Source: Aurantiochytrium sp. KH105 (lineage: Eukaryota; Sar; Bigyra; Thraustochytrida; Thraustochytriidae). From it: DNA of 64,000 bases. Numbering within the stretch: the first letter of the stretch is position 1; each line of letters starts with the position of its first letter. The translations under genes were made by a program, and so were the position numbers. The DNA lies in assembly GCA_003116975.1 (NCBI GenBank), contig BGKB01000127.1, positions 62,001-126,000 on the forward strand, in the 5' to 3' direction. Shown in pieces: positions 29,928 through 39,795 of this stretch. The notes under the pieces are model-generated. The model was not told the DNA's origin. It did no database searches and saw nothing but the letters and a program-made list of their open reading frames with translations.

Positions 29928-31721
29928 CTACCTTCCAGTCTTTTTCAGATATTGCAATTTCGCAACGATGCGTGCCGCGCCTTCCGGCCCAGCGGCGACC
30001 TCGTACTTGAGTGTCAGCTCGTCCTTGGAGCTCTCGAGACTCCCGCTGCCAGCGAGTCCTTCCCCCGGGGCTTTCCAGCGGATCTCCACACAGCGAGCAT
30101 CGTCAGGGTCAACGCGGAAACTCTTGACGTCGGCAATGTCGCGCTCAGCACGCTTAACGGTATCCTTGGAAAGCATGTTCTTGCCGAGATCCTTGTCCTG
30201 CTTTTTGTTGTACACCTTTTGATGATCGATGCCAAGAACGCGACGCTGTCGCTTGCCCCACTTGTTCGTCTTGATGACGTCCCACTCTTCATAGTGGCGG
30301 GCCGTTTGATCATTAAAGAGAACATTTTCAGGATTGAAGCGGTGCGGGGCTGGTCGGCGCGCAGGATTGACGGCTTCTGTGGCATCATCGTCGTCGTCAT
30401 GGATGGCAGCCGAGCTTCCGCGGTCGCGATGGTGAAAGTCCGGCTCGATTCGATCGCTCACAGAATCCTGCGATGGTGCGTCGGCGTACTGACGGCGCGA
30501 GAGCTCGAGGTGGCGAATGTTGGCTGCGTAAAGGTCTGTTTTCATACCAATCTGACAGGATGCGAGGCCGAGGGCTGCTCGCTCCTCTTCAGATACGGTA
30601 AAGAGGTATTCCTCCGTAAAAAGTGGTAATCGCTGCTTTGTTTGAATGATGCGAAGCACCTCGACTGCAGTCATGCCTGGAGTGCTCTTGATCGAGGTCT
30701 GGAAGCCATTTTCCGGAAGCGTGATTTTGACCAGCCGAGCGCTCTGCTTGTTGAGGAGCTCATCGACCTTGTCAAAGGCCCCAGGTTCAGACGCATCCCC
30801 TGTCTCTTGCGCGTCTGGCAGATTGTCGAGATCGACGTCGACGCCAGCTTTGGGGCAAATGCAAAACTCTGGCTCATCACCATCCCCAAAGTTTTCAACG
30901 TCCATATCTCCATCGCATGCGGGGAGATCGAGTTCCGGCAAGCCATCCTCATCGTGCATCCGGAGCTCATACTTGCTCGCGTCGGGGTAAAGGCGGGCAT
31001 TGCGACCGCCTCCAGCACGCCGGTCTTCGTCGAGCAGAGCTTGAATTACGTCCGAGACCTTCGCATGGAGTGGAACCGTGAGGTGAACCGGCGTCAGATC
31101 TGGCAGGTACACGAGCACCGGGCGGCCAGCAGCACCGGCCGCACGATCGACGTTGCGCGTTGCGCCAGCGCCATTTGCGCCGCCAAAGATGCTCGAGAGA
31201 CCACTTTTGGATACGATGTCACCGCCGTTCGTTTCACCAGAGGGCGCGTGGTTTCCTTCCTCTTCGACGGGGACAACGTCAAAGTGAATCTCTGTCGCCG
31301 TCTCATGGTCATGGTCGGCGCGTTCGGTTTGTGCGCGCCGCAAGACACTTTTGTTTCCTCGTTCACGCCAGGTTGTGAAAGAGAGCTCGCTCTCGCTGTC
31401 ATCCCGTAGGTCGTCGTCGTCTTCGAGCGTAAAGGTGTGATCAGGCGGAGAAGACGCAAAGAGTCTGGCCACGACAGGATCCGACCCAAAGAGTCCTCCT
31501 CGCTTCTGGCCAGAATCAACGCCCGAAGGGTTCACAGAGACTCTTGAGGATTGTCCGCGTTTGAGTGTGGACGCTCTATTTTGGACTTTGGTGCTGTCCG
31601 GGCCCTCGGACACGGACAGGGCGCTCGGGTTGTGGAGCTCGGTTGCTGCCAAGGTCAACATGCGCTCCGACCGCACGAGGCTAACCTTGTCTTCTAACTC
31701 GGCAACCTCAGAGAAGTGCAT
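29928..31721 (-). CDS. SIN1: TORC2 subunit SIN1/AVO1
   Basis: A 597-residue single-exon scaffold of target-of-rapamycin complex 2; in other organisms it recruits AGC kinases and links the complex to membranes. The family's three domains appear in order. The CRIM domain (about 200-288) has VLVYLPDLTPVHLTV, then YELRMHDEDGLPELDLPACD. A Ras-binding-like ubiquitin fold spans about 326-378 (ARLVKITLPENGF, then LPLFTEEYLFTV). A PH domain (about 474-595) contains HYEEWDVIKTNKWGKRQRRVLGID and ends KYEVAAGPEGAARIVAKLQYL. The N-terminal 190 residues are Ser/Asp-rich and likely disordered. The order and motif matches make the call firm despite low identity. Plants lack SIN1, so its presence fits a heterotrophic protist with TORC2. 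Confidence 0.88.
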   Translation of the reverse strand: MHFSEVAELEDKVSLVRSERMLTLAATELHNPSALSVSEGPDSTKVQNRASTLKRGQSSRVSVNPSGVDSGQKRGGLFGSDPVVARLFASSPPDHTFTLEDDDDLRDDSESELSFTTWRERGNKSVLRRAQTERADHDHETATEIHFDVVPVEEEGNHAPSGETNGGDIVSKSGLSSIFGGANGAGATRNVDRAAGAAGRPVLVYLPDLTPVHLTVPLHAKVSDVIQALLDEDRRAGGGRNARLYPDASKYELRMHDEDGLPELDLPACDGDMDVENFGDGDEPEFCICPKAGVDVDLDNLPDAQETGDASEPGAFDKVDELLNKQSARLVKITLPENGFQTSIKSTPGMTAVEVLRIIQTKQRLPLFTEEYLFTVSEEERAALGLASCQIGMKTDLYAANIRHLELSRRQYADAPSQDSVSDRIEPDFHHRDRGSSAAIHDDDDDATEAVNPARRPAPHRFNPENVLFNDQTARHYEEWDVIKTNKWGKRQRRVLGIDHQKVYNKKQDKDLGKNMLSKDTVKRAERDIADVKSFRVDPDDARCVEIRWKAPGEGLAGSGSLESSKDELTLKYEVAAGPEGAARIVAKLQYLKKTGR

Positions 31722-32437
31722 CGTGGTGCTAGCGTGTGTCGGCCAGATCCCGCCGCCCTGGCTGCTATCGTCTCTGCCACCTCTCCCGCCTCTCTCGCCG
31801 CCGTCAATCGGACGCTGTCGTCCTCGTTGTCCTCGAGGGCAACGCAGTTTTTAAGGTTCTGCAGATGTTCCGCTCTCGTTCGTTGAACTTCGCTGGGAAG
31901 TGAAGTGAAGGATTAAAAACGAGGAGGCAAGCGAACAAGCAAGAGGGATTAGATTGCATTCAACGTGACGGGTGACGAAACGTCCATCAGGTCTTTGAGA
32001 ATTTGAGAAAAGGATGAGGAATGTGTTGAGAATGAGGAACAGGTTGATCTTTACTTTATTGTGGCAAACGTCGGAGGCCCAAAACGAACTTGAAAGCAGC
32101 GAAGTGGATCCCTCCAGGAACAGAGGATACCTCGTAGCATAGGAACGTCGCAAGAAGAGATTACGACATTGTCAGGTAGGAAAAGTAAAATGCAAACCAA
32201 AAAAAAAGAGAGCTTGATGACGTCATTCCTTTTGTAATTTTTCTGAAAAAGTAAGCAGCATTGGCAAAGAAATACCGTAGGATGCCACATTGATGTACGA
32301 AATGGCTGTTCAGACAGAGCAGGGAGGGCAAGCAGAAAAATGGGCACGAATCAGACAGTACGTTTGTGTGCACGAGTATATACTCACTCGTACGCACACG
32401 CACACGCACACGCGCACGCGCAAAGCTATTCGTTCAA
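31722..32437. other. SIN1 promoter and HMG-gene 3' flank
   Basis: This is 716 bp between two minus-strand genes. The SIN1-proximal 120 bp is C/T-rich (CTCCCGCCTCTC). The rest is A/T-rich and presumably contains the 3' untranslated region of the HMG gene. It ends in an (ACACGC)n run at 32391-32422. No gene is seen. Confidence 0.5.
32391..32422. repeat. (ACACGC)n/(GCGCAC)n simple repeat
   Basis: Alternating purine-pyrimidine repeat of CACACG and CGCGCA units, a Z-DNA-prone composition, directly after the HMG-protein stop codon. Confidence 0.9.
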
Positions 32438-33724
32438 TCACCCCGTCATGCGCCAGTAGCTAGGGTCCGACGGAGGCTGCGCTGCAGATTCATGATGGTG
32501 GTTCGGGTGAAGGTGCGCGGACTGTTGCTGAAGATGGTGGTGGTGGCGCATGATGAGGCCGTCGTCGTGATGGCCGTTTGTGCGAGACCGAGAATGCCGA
32601 CGGTGCGCCACATCTTCGTCGTCGTCGTCTTCCTCGTCGTCATCATTGTTGTTACCTGCGGCCAAGGCGTTTGCGTTGGCCATGTACGAGAGACGATTCT
32701 TGATCATTTCCTTTTCACGGTCGTAACGCTCCTTGTCCTCGCGCGCGAGAATGTCGTACTTTTCGCGTCCAGTACTGTCGAGCGCGCGCCACATTTGCCC
32801 GACGCGCGTGGCGACCTCTCCAAAGCTCAACTTGGGATACTGAGTCGAGATGATGGGACGCTGCTCGATGACAAAGTAGGTGTATGCCGAGAGCGGGTTC
32901 TTGGGACCGGTCTTTTTGCGTTTCTTGGACTTGTTCTCCTGGGCGGCCTCTTGTGCCTCGGTGTTGAGCATCTGGGTCCAATTGATCATTTCGTTTTCGT
33001 AGCGAGCCTTGTCCTGTTCGGCCTTTTGGTTGTAGACCTTGCGGTCGTCTTCGCTGAGCTGATGCCACATCCTTCCAACGGCGATGGCCACTTCGCGAAA
33101 GCTCATGCTCGGGTTTGCGGCGGCGACGTCTTTTCGTACGTCCATGATATAATACGTGTATGCGGAGAGCGGGTTCTTGGGCGCGCCCTTTCGTTTCTTT
33201 CGTCGCTGACGATCGTCCTCGGGCGGCTCGACGAGTGAACGAATTTTCCACTCATCCTTTTCGATGTCCTGTGCAAGCGCAAATATTTGTGATGGGCGGG
33301 AGGCCATTCGTTCCACATAAAGAGAGAGAGAGAGAGGGAGAGTTAATGAATGAAGTATAAAACGCATGCATACCAAACGAGGTTCGCGTCCGTTAGTCAA
33401 TCTGTGATGAGCAACGAGTCGAGTCGAGTCGAGTCGAGTCGAGTTTGCGTTTTGGTTGTTTTTGGTTTTCTCCACTCGTGTGCATCGCGTTGTTTGTGAA
33501 CTTACATATCGCCTCTTGTCCTGGTCGGCAAGTTGCTGGTACTTTTGGCGGTGTTCCTCGGGGAGCTCGCGCCACATGAGACCAACGCGCTGCGCAACCT
33601 CCTGGAATCCCAATTCCGGGAACTTTTTGCTCACGGAGTTGCGAACCTCTACGACGAAGAGCGTGTACGCGCTGAGCGGCTTTTTCGGGCCGGACCGCGG
33701 CTTCCTGGGTCTCCCGCCGGGCAT
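32438..33724 (-). CDS. Triple HMG-box chromatin protein
   Basis: Two exons, 33724-33506 and 33268-32438, joined after a complete codon; the product is 349 residues. The 237-bp intron has GTAAGT and CACAG ends, is a multiple of three and lacks stops, so a naive frame reads through it. Splicing restores an uninterrupted HMG box (RRY joined to DIEKDEW). Box 1 (about 12-80) follows an AT-hook-like GGRPRKPRSGPKKP. Box 2 (about 100-170) has APKNPLSAYTYYI, then MWHQLSEDDRKVY. Box 3 (about 190-260) has GPKNPLSAYTYFV, then MWRALDSTGREKY. The tail is acidic (NNNDDDEEDDDDEDV) and then His-rich. HMG-box proteins bend DNA; an FACT/HMGB-like or transcription role cannot be separated here. The intron itself contains a (GAGTC)n satellite. 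Confidence 0.9.
   Translation of the reverse strand: MPGGRPRKPRSGPKKPLSAYTLFVVEVRNSVSKKFPELGFQEVAQRVGLMWRELPEEHRQKYQQLADQDKRRYVSSQTTRCTRVEKTKNNQNANSTRLDSTRLVAHHRLTNGREPRLVCMRFILHSLTLPLSLSLYVERMASRPSQIFALAQDIEKDEWKIRSLVEPPEDDRQRRKKRKGAPKNPLSAYTYYIMDVRKDVAAANPSMSFREVAIAVGRMWHQLSEDDRKVYNQKAEQDKARYENEMINWTQMLNTEAQEAAQENKSKKRKKTGPKNPLSAYTYFVIEQRPIISTQYPKLSFGEVATRVGQMWRALDSTGREKYDILAREDKERYDREKEMIKNRLSYMANANALAAGNNNDDDEEDDDDEDVAHRRHSRSRTNGHHDDGLIMRHHHHLQQQSAHLHPNHHHESAAQPPSDPSYWRMTG
33416..33444. repeat. (GAGTC)n pentanucleotide repeat inside an intron
   Basis: About six GAGTC units within the intron of the HMG-box gene. GTCGA pentamers of the same type recur near 7550-7566 and 44280-44295. Confidence 0.93.
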
Positions 33725-36340
33725 TTTGACGGCTTCGAGAGGACGGCGGTCGTTGGCCGGAACCGGGCAACAGCACGCTTCGGCGACTTACGCGTTTGTT
33801 TCCCCCTTTTGGAGAAGAAGAAAAAATGTATGTGCGACGGCGAGACTGGCGCGCGTCTTGCGCTGCGCCGCGGCAGGTTTCTCCGCCTCTCCGCGCCTTC
33901 CCTCGCCTCTCCGCGCGCGCACGTACGCTCGCGCCACGCCCTCGCTCGCAGAGCAGAGCAAGCTTGCGAGGTCGCTGGCCGGCGGGTGGAATGAATGGGA
34001 GGGTCTTCGAACTGCTTCGTCGAGCGAGTCGCCCGTGCCTCGCCTGCGCGGCCGCGGTGGGGCCCGCTTCCGTCTGCTTCCGCGCCGCGTCGCGCGAGGC
34101 CGGGCCGGCGCGCGGGCGAGCACACGAGAGCGCGCGCGCGCGAAAGCGAGCGAGCGAGCGAGCGAGGTCTTGCGGGCTCCGGATTGGGAATTGAGCGCTC
34201 CTCCTCCTCCTTTCTACTGTCAGAAGCAGGGAGGCGCCAGCTCCACCTCAACTGCGACTTTGGGCGGCACATTTGTCGGAGAACACTTCCCTTGCGCAAA
34301 TAGGGGCCTCTCCGTGAGGGAAAAAACACCGTAGGCCCTTGCTATCTATTCATGGTAAGGGCTGGCACGTTAAAAGAACGGCTTGTGTGTGGGGATGGTG
34401 CGGGAGGGGCGTTGTGTGGAAGGTTCGAGATGCGGGGCAAGATAAGATGCGTTAATGATGCCGTGCGTGGAGGACAGTGGGAAAGACCAGCTCACAGTGG
34501 CCATGTGGCCACGATTGGTGGTTGCAGGGTTGACAGTGAGGTGTGGGAGATTTACATCGTTCTGTCTGAGATGTGGGACCGCTGCAGAAGGAGCCTGGCA
34601 GGTGGCTTGACAATAACGTGCACGGGATCATGTAGGCTATGGCAATCCTTTCTTGAGCAGGCTCCGTCTTCGCCCACGGTAGGGGGCAGGGCAGACCAGA
34701 GACGGAGCCTCCTCAGGCTGGCATTGTGGTATACTTCGTGGTCACCAGCCACTTCCTTTTGCTGACTGACGGCTGTTGACAGTCATCTTGGCCAGCCGCC
34801 ATGGCTAGCATTCAGGCCAATGCAGCCAGGTGGCGAGCGACAGGTATACCATCATTGACAGCACCAGTGCAAGCAGCCAGAATGACTGTAAAAGCCACTT
34901 TTATTGCCTTATACCAATCACATGGTCGGAGAAGAGCGAGGGATGCTCTTTGCCGCTCTGCTTTGCTCATTGCAGGCGCCCAAAACTCGAGACCCCCTCG
35001 GCTACGGTCGCTGGTGCATCGGACAGCCCGGCCGGCTGCCTGCCTGCAACTTCCAGCTTCCCTGGCTGATCAGCCCTTCGGCCTTGCGTTGCATCTCCCC
35101 GAGACCCCACTTTATCGCTCTTTCCATTTCCAGTTCGCGCCGCAACATCATTGCCCACGGTCTCAGCGAGATTCTTCGCTCGTCCGTGCATGCTCATGCG
35201 TGCGTCAACCCACCGACTGTCCGTCCTGGCTGACCTTTCTTCTCTCCCGGTCACCCTCATTACTGTCCCAATACCATACGCCAGTCTCCGCCGAACCCGC
35301 CGCTCCAGCAACCACAACAACAGAACTAGCCTCTTCTCTCTCGCGCGTTTCCTCTGGCTCGCAGCCGTGGCCGCACCTGCAGCTCTTCGTTTTCCCATCA
35401 TCCACCACGCAAGGCCTCAACCCCACGACACGTCACAACCAAGCAGCTAAAGATGATGCGCTGATCACCCTCTGCCACCTGCCATGGCTGATCAGGGTCA
35501 GCCAACAGCGTTCCGGCGGCGTCCTTGGCTTCGGGCCGTGGCCCTTCATCGCCGACGCCTCTTGGAATGATCGCATGCACGAACGACTCCAGGAACGAAG
35601 CCCGCGATCACCATCATGGCCGTGGCCATGACACACACTACGTGCACGTCGCTGTCGCGCGACAGCGAGTCATAACCCCGCATGCTCGCGGTGCCCTTCT
35701 ACTACGTTGCGTTGCTTTGCTTTACTTTGCTTTGCTATACTTTAGCTTCGCTTTGCTTTACATCCCACGCTCTTCTCTCGCGTCTGCGTCTGAACTCCAC
35801 TCGCGCCTGAACCCGCCTGGCCTGGCCTGGCCTCGCGTTCGCGCCGCAGTTCCGCTTCGCTTCGCTGTGCATCGCAAGCGAGCCCGGTTCGCGTTGGCAA
35901 TTTCGAGCGAGGCGCTCCGCTCCTCGTCCCCGTCTTCGAGTCCGAGTCGCCATCGCATCCATCATCATCCCCCGCTCGGCCTCGTCGCCTCCCGTCCCGA
36001 TCTCCGCCGCGGGATCCTGCAGCACGTCCTAAGACACCGCCACGAGGTCATAAGACGCCGCCACGAGAACAGCAACTGCGACGACATCATCGCCACCGCA
36101 TAACCAACTGCAACAACATCATCGACGACATCTCCAACCACGACATCTTCATCAACAGCGTGGACATCAACGCCTTGAAGTAGAAGAAGAGCACGTTGCC
36201 CTTCTTCAGGCTCGCCTTGCCCGCTGCATTCTAGCGCGGCTGGCGGAGCTCGAGATCCGAGGCGCGAAGCTCTGCGGCGGCTTGCTTACTACTAAGAACA
36301 GCAGGAGCGAGCTGAGCAAGGCGATCGAAGAAGGCAAACA
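33725..36340. other. 2.6 kb divergent spacer between the HMG and MDHAR genes
   Basis: The spacer holds both promoters. It includes a GAGC/GCGA run (about 34140-34165), a GTGGCCA/TGGCCAC hairpin near 34498, a 20-bp perfect palindrome (35649-35668), TTTGC runs (about 35705-35760), and ATC/ACAAC-type low complexity just before the MDHAR start (36080-36180), probably its 5' untranslated region. Two open frames (from 34352 and 34801) have no recognisable domain and I do not call them. Confidence 0.55.
35649..35668. promoter_or_regulatory. 20-bp perfect palindrome
   Basis: The half-site TCGCTGTCGC is followed directly by its exact complement GCGACAGCGA. It lies about 670 bp upstream of the MDHAR start. 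The palindrome is certain; a protein-binding role is a guess. Confidence 0.5.
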
Positions 36341-37852
36341 ATGATCGCGAGGCTGGGCACGACGAGGACGCCGAGTGCCGCGCGCGGAATGAACAGACTG
36401 CAAACCCTGGTGAACCACTTGTGCGGAGGAGGCATCGAGAAGAGCAGCAGCGGCGGAGCAGCAGCAGACCAGCTGCGCGCGCGAGGAGCGGCAGCCATGT
36501 CGACTTCGGCGGATAGCGGAGACCACTACGACCTCGTCTGCGTGGGAGGCGGCAACGCGGCGGGGTACCTGGCCAAGACGCTCGTGGACCTCGACTGGGC
36601 CGAGGGCAAAAAGGTTGCCATCGTCAGCGGTGAGCCCGTGGCGCCCTACGAGCGTCCGGCCCTCTCCAAGGCCTTCCTCCACCCGCCCGGCGCCAAGGTC
36701 CGCGCCCGCCTCCCCGGCTTCCACACCAGCGTCGGCGGCGGCGGCGACCGCCAGACGCCCGAATGGTACGATGAGCACAAGATCGACCTCATGCTCTCCA
36801 CCATGGCCGTCTCCCTCGACGCCGGTGCCGGCAAGCTCACCGTGCAAGGCGCCGGTCAGAGCGAGCGCGCCATCTCCTTTGACAAGCTCGTCCTCGCCAC
36901 AGGCGCCAAGGCTCTTACGCCCGCCGACATCAAGACCGAAAACCCGGACCTCGGCAACGTCTTTACCATTCGCGAGGAGGCCGAGGCCCTCGAGATGGTC
37001 CAGACCCTTGAGGCCAACCAGGACAACTTCAAGGACATTATCATTGTCGGCGGCGGCTACATTGGCATGGAGACCGCCGCGGCCTTTTCCGGCTGGGGAT
37101 TCAACGTGACCATGGCCTTTCCGGAAAAGCACCTCATGCAGCGTCTCTTCCCCGAGTCCGTCGCCGAGGTCTTTGAGAACTACTTTTCCGCCAAGGGCAT
37201 CAAGCTCATGAAGGAATCCATGGTCACGGGCCTCGTCCCCAGCGAGAGCGATAGCTCTGCCGTCGGCGGCGTCAAGCTCAAGTCCGGAGACGTTGTTAAC
37301 GCTGACGCCGTCATCTTTGGCGTTGGCTCCCGCGTCGACACCAGTCTTGCGGAGTCCGCCGTCAAGCTTGGCGAGGGCCGCACCGGCGGCTACGCCGTTG
37401 ATGACTCGATGCGCACCAGCAACGACAAGATTTACGCCATTGGCGATGTCGCGGCTCTCAACGGCAAGAACCGCTACGAACACGTCGACTTTTGCCGCAA
37501 GAGCGCCGCACAGGCCGCCACGGCGATCGCCGAGGGCCGGGACATGCCCAAGATGGACTATCTTCCCTACTTTTACTCGCGTCTCTTTGAGTACACGGAG
37601 ACCCCGCTCATCTTCCAGTTCTACGGAGACTCTTCCACTGACGGCGCCAGCATCGAGGTCTTTGGCAACGTCGACGCCGCCATGGAGACCTCCGGCAACG
37701 ACAAAGTCCCTGGCTTTGGCGCGGCCTGGGTGGACGCATCTACGCAGACGGTGCGCGGCCTCATGTACTGCAATGGTACTCCCGAGCAGTACGATACGGC
37801 CAAGAACGCTGTGCTCACGAGCGCCAAGTTCTCTCCCACTATGCTCGACTAA
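36341..37852 (+). CDS. Monodehydroascorbate reductase-like FAD/NAD(P)H oxidoreductase
   Basis: A 503-residue pyridine-nucleotide-disulphide oxidoreductase of the monodehydroascorbate reductase type, which regenerates ascorbate from its radical using NAD(P)H. The FAD-binding loop is VCVGGGNAAG (about 67-76), followed by the family motif PYERPALSKAFL. The NAD(P)H loop is IIIVGGGYIGMETAAAF (about 233-249). The second FAD motif is YAIGDVAA (about 366-373). The C-terminal part (GFGAAWVDASTQTVRG) fits the family. Residues 1-52 precede the domain and are Arg/Ser/Ala-rich with few acids, suggesting an organelle presequence. A second ATG at 36497 would give a cytosolic form, so dual targeting is possible. 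It lies between a divergent HMG gene and a convergent GPN3 gene. Apoptosis-inducing-factor-like enzymes are an alternative, less likely from the PYERPALSK motif. Confidence 0.88.
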   Translation: MIARLGTTRTPSAARGMNRLQTLVNHLCGGGIEKSSSGGAAADQLRARGAAAMSTSADSGDHYDLVCVGGGNAAGYLAKTLVDLDWAEGKKVAIVSGEPVAPYERPALSKAFLHPPGAKVRARLPGFHTSVGGGGDRQTPEWYDEHKIDLMLSTMAVSLDAGAGKLTVQGAGQSERAISFDKLVLATGAKALTPADIKTENPDLGNVFTIREEAEALEMVQTLEANQDNFKDIIIVGGGYIGMETAAAFSGWGFNVTMAFPEKHLMQRLFPESVAEVFENYFSAKGIKLMKESMVTGLVPSESDSSAVGGVKLKSGDVVNADAVIFGVGSRVDTSLAESAVKLGEGRTGGYAVDDSMRTSNDKIYAIGDVAALNGKNRYEHVDFCRKSAAQAATAIAEGRDMPKMDYLPYFYSRLFEYTETPLIFQFYGDSSTDGASIEVFGNVDAAMETSGNDKVPGFGAAWVDASTQTVRGLMYCNGTPEQYDTAKNAVLTSAKFSPTMLD

Positions 37853-38160
37853 TCTCGCGGCACGGCATGGAATGCCGCAACATTCAAATTTTACAAATTT
37901 CTAAAAAAACAAGCCCCATCAAGTGCATCTCACCCATTACGCACAGATCGAAACTCGTTGGTTGCTGAAGATAATTCATATCAAACAAAATCATCTTACG
38001 CGGACGCTCGCTCACTGTTGCAAGTCTTGTATTTGTTCTCGTGGGAAAATCAAATCCAAAAGAGTATGTGATGCAAACATACCTGCTTCGCATCGTTCTT
38101 TTCCCCCAAAAGGTCTTTGTGATGCATATGCATCACAGCTGCGTTCTAGGAAACACGTTT
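37853..38160. other. Convergent 3' region of MDHAR and GPN3
   Basis: This is 308 bp of A/T-rich sequence between two genes ending face to face. It contains TGATGCATATGCATCAC near 38120, a near-palindrome. No gene is seen. Confidence 0.5.
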
Positions 38161-39399
38161 TTACTCATTGAGTGCTGCAGCCTTGGCATCGTTTTGGAGA
38201 CTGTCCTCCGCCTCTTCTTGCTCTTCTGCGCCCGGGTCCCGCGGCTCTAAATCCTCGCCGTATTGCGTGGCAGCATCGATGTGGGCCATGAGGTATTCAA
38301 AACTGGACTCACTCGTGATATCGAGCGGAATAAAGTTTACCAAGTTGTAGTTGTCAAGCACCTCGCAAATGGATTCGCTCAGTTCGCGAAGCTTGGGAGC
38401 CACTGTGTTTTCTTCCAGCGCAGCTCGTAGCATATGCGTGCCTGGGTTAAAGTACTCGGGGTCGTCGACGTTGAGAAATTCATCATCCTCCTCCTCGTCC
38501 GCACCCGCGCCATTCTTTTCGGCAGCGCCCTCCTCGTCGCCAAAGGCGTACGCCAGGTCTGCATTGTCGCCAGATGTGGCCGCATCGTCATCGTCGTTGT
38601 CATTGTTTCCAAAGTCGCCATCATCGTGCTGACCAAGCTGCTTGAGTCGCTCTTCCTCCTCCTCGAGCGCCTTGAGTCGCGCAAGGGCGCCTTGCATGCC
38701 AGTAGCCTCATCAAAGTGATATCCAATGGTGTTTACACCTGCTCGAGGCCGGCGACGACGCCCGCCGCCCAAGGTTTCTTTCTTCAGGTCGCACTTGGTC
38801 ACTACGTTGACGGCAGCGGCCTGCAGATTCAGCATTGAGGTCAGCGCCAAGAGCGCGCCCGAAATGAACTTGGAGGTGTCGTCGATGAAAAGCGCATCAA
38901 TGACGTGCACGACGCACACGTGAAAGTTCCACGACTGCAGACGCTCCACCAGTGTTCGGAGCACAGGAATGTGCGTATACAGCTCGATCTGTCCGGGGCA
39001 GTCGAAAATAAAGTACTCGTCATCTGATCCGCCCACGGCATCAATCTCGCCCTTGAGCCATTCCATATTATCGACGAGATGCTCCATGCAGAAAACGAGC
39101 GCACCATTGGGGCCAAAGTCCAGCTCCTCGAGGACGTCGCTTACACTGATGAGGTCGCGAACATCGGCATCAAAAGGCTGCTTCTCCTCCTGCTCCTCGG
39201 TGCGCTCTTGGCCCGGATCCAGGTTGACGACGAGCGCCGGCAGCCGCGTGGCGTTGGCGCCAAGGTAGTTTTGCACCGCAAAGCAGTACGTGGACTTGCC
39301 CGACCCGGCCGGGCCAACGACGACCTGCGCGTATCGTCCCTGTAGCAGTCACCATCGCGCGCGAGTGCCAGCGGCCACGCTCGCGGGTGCGTCAGTCAT
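38161..39399 (-). CDS. GPN3: GPN-loop GTPase 3
   Basis: A GPN-loop GTPase that in other eukaryotes helps assemble and import RNA polymerase II. Exon 2 (39339-38161) reads RYAQVVVGPAGSGKSTYC (Walker A), VVNLDPG, the diagnostic GPN in LDFGPNGALVFCMEHL, FDCPGQIELYTH (switch/Walker B) and VVTKCDL (base recognition). The Ala-Gly-Ser P-loop form points to GPN3 rather than GPN2. The first Met of the open frame would cut off the P-loop, so a 5' exon is needed. The best candidate starts at 39399 (MTDAPAS) and is joined by a 39-bp GT-AG intron (39378-39340), giving 399 residues. That intron is very short, so the 5' end is uncertain. A large acidic insert (about 230-290) interrupts the C-terminal half. 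Confidence 0.85.
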
Positions 39400-39795
39400 C
39401 TTCGCTCGCTTGACGCAGCCTAGCCACCACCACCACCACTACTTGCGCGCCATGACTCTGTCCCATTTGCGGGTTCTCTGCTCGGGAAAGAGCTGGCTGC
39501 GACGGACCGCCCTTCTGGCGGGGTTCGCGAGCACCGCGCGCCCGCCTAACCTGACTCGCTCCCGATCGCTCCTTTTCACGTACCATCGTTGATTGAAGCT
39601 GTTCTAACTTTGGGGTTTTGCGATGATGATGATGTTGATGGGCACCAACCAGATCGATAAATGAGCCACGAGCCTCACACAAACGGCCTGAAAAGAGAAG
39701 AACGCGCAGGGGAAGGTTATTTCTTTTTGCTTTGTTATTTTACAGAAAGTCAACAGAGAGCTTGGCCACGAGAATCAACCTTGGCCGAAAGTGCT
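39400..39795. other. Spacer between GPN3 and the Cys/His-repeat gene
   Basis: This 396-bp spacer holds the promoter of GPN3 and the 3' region of its neighbour. It has a CACCACCAC run (39427-39440) and a GATGATGATGATG run near 39625. No TATA element or extra gene is evident. Confidence 0.5.

Noticed and set aside
34352-35631. Two open frames of 137 and 276 residues in the HMG/MDHAR spacer
   Set aside because: No domain, signal peptide or family resemblance; composition follows the local bases.
36341-37852. Apoptosis-inducing factor or ferredoxin reductase identity
   Set aside because: The PYERPALSKAFL motif and overall spacing match monodehydroascorbate reductase more closely.
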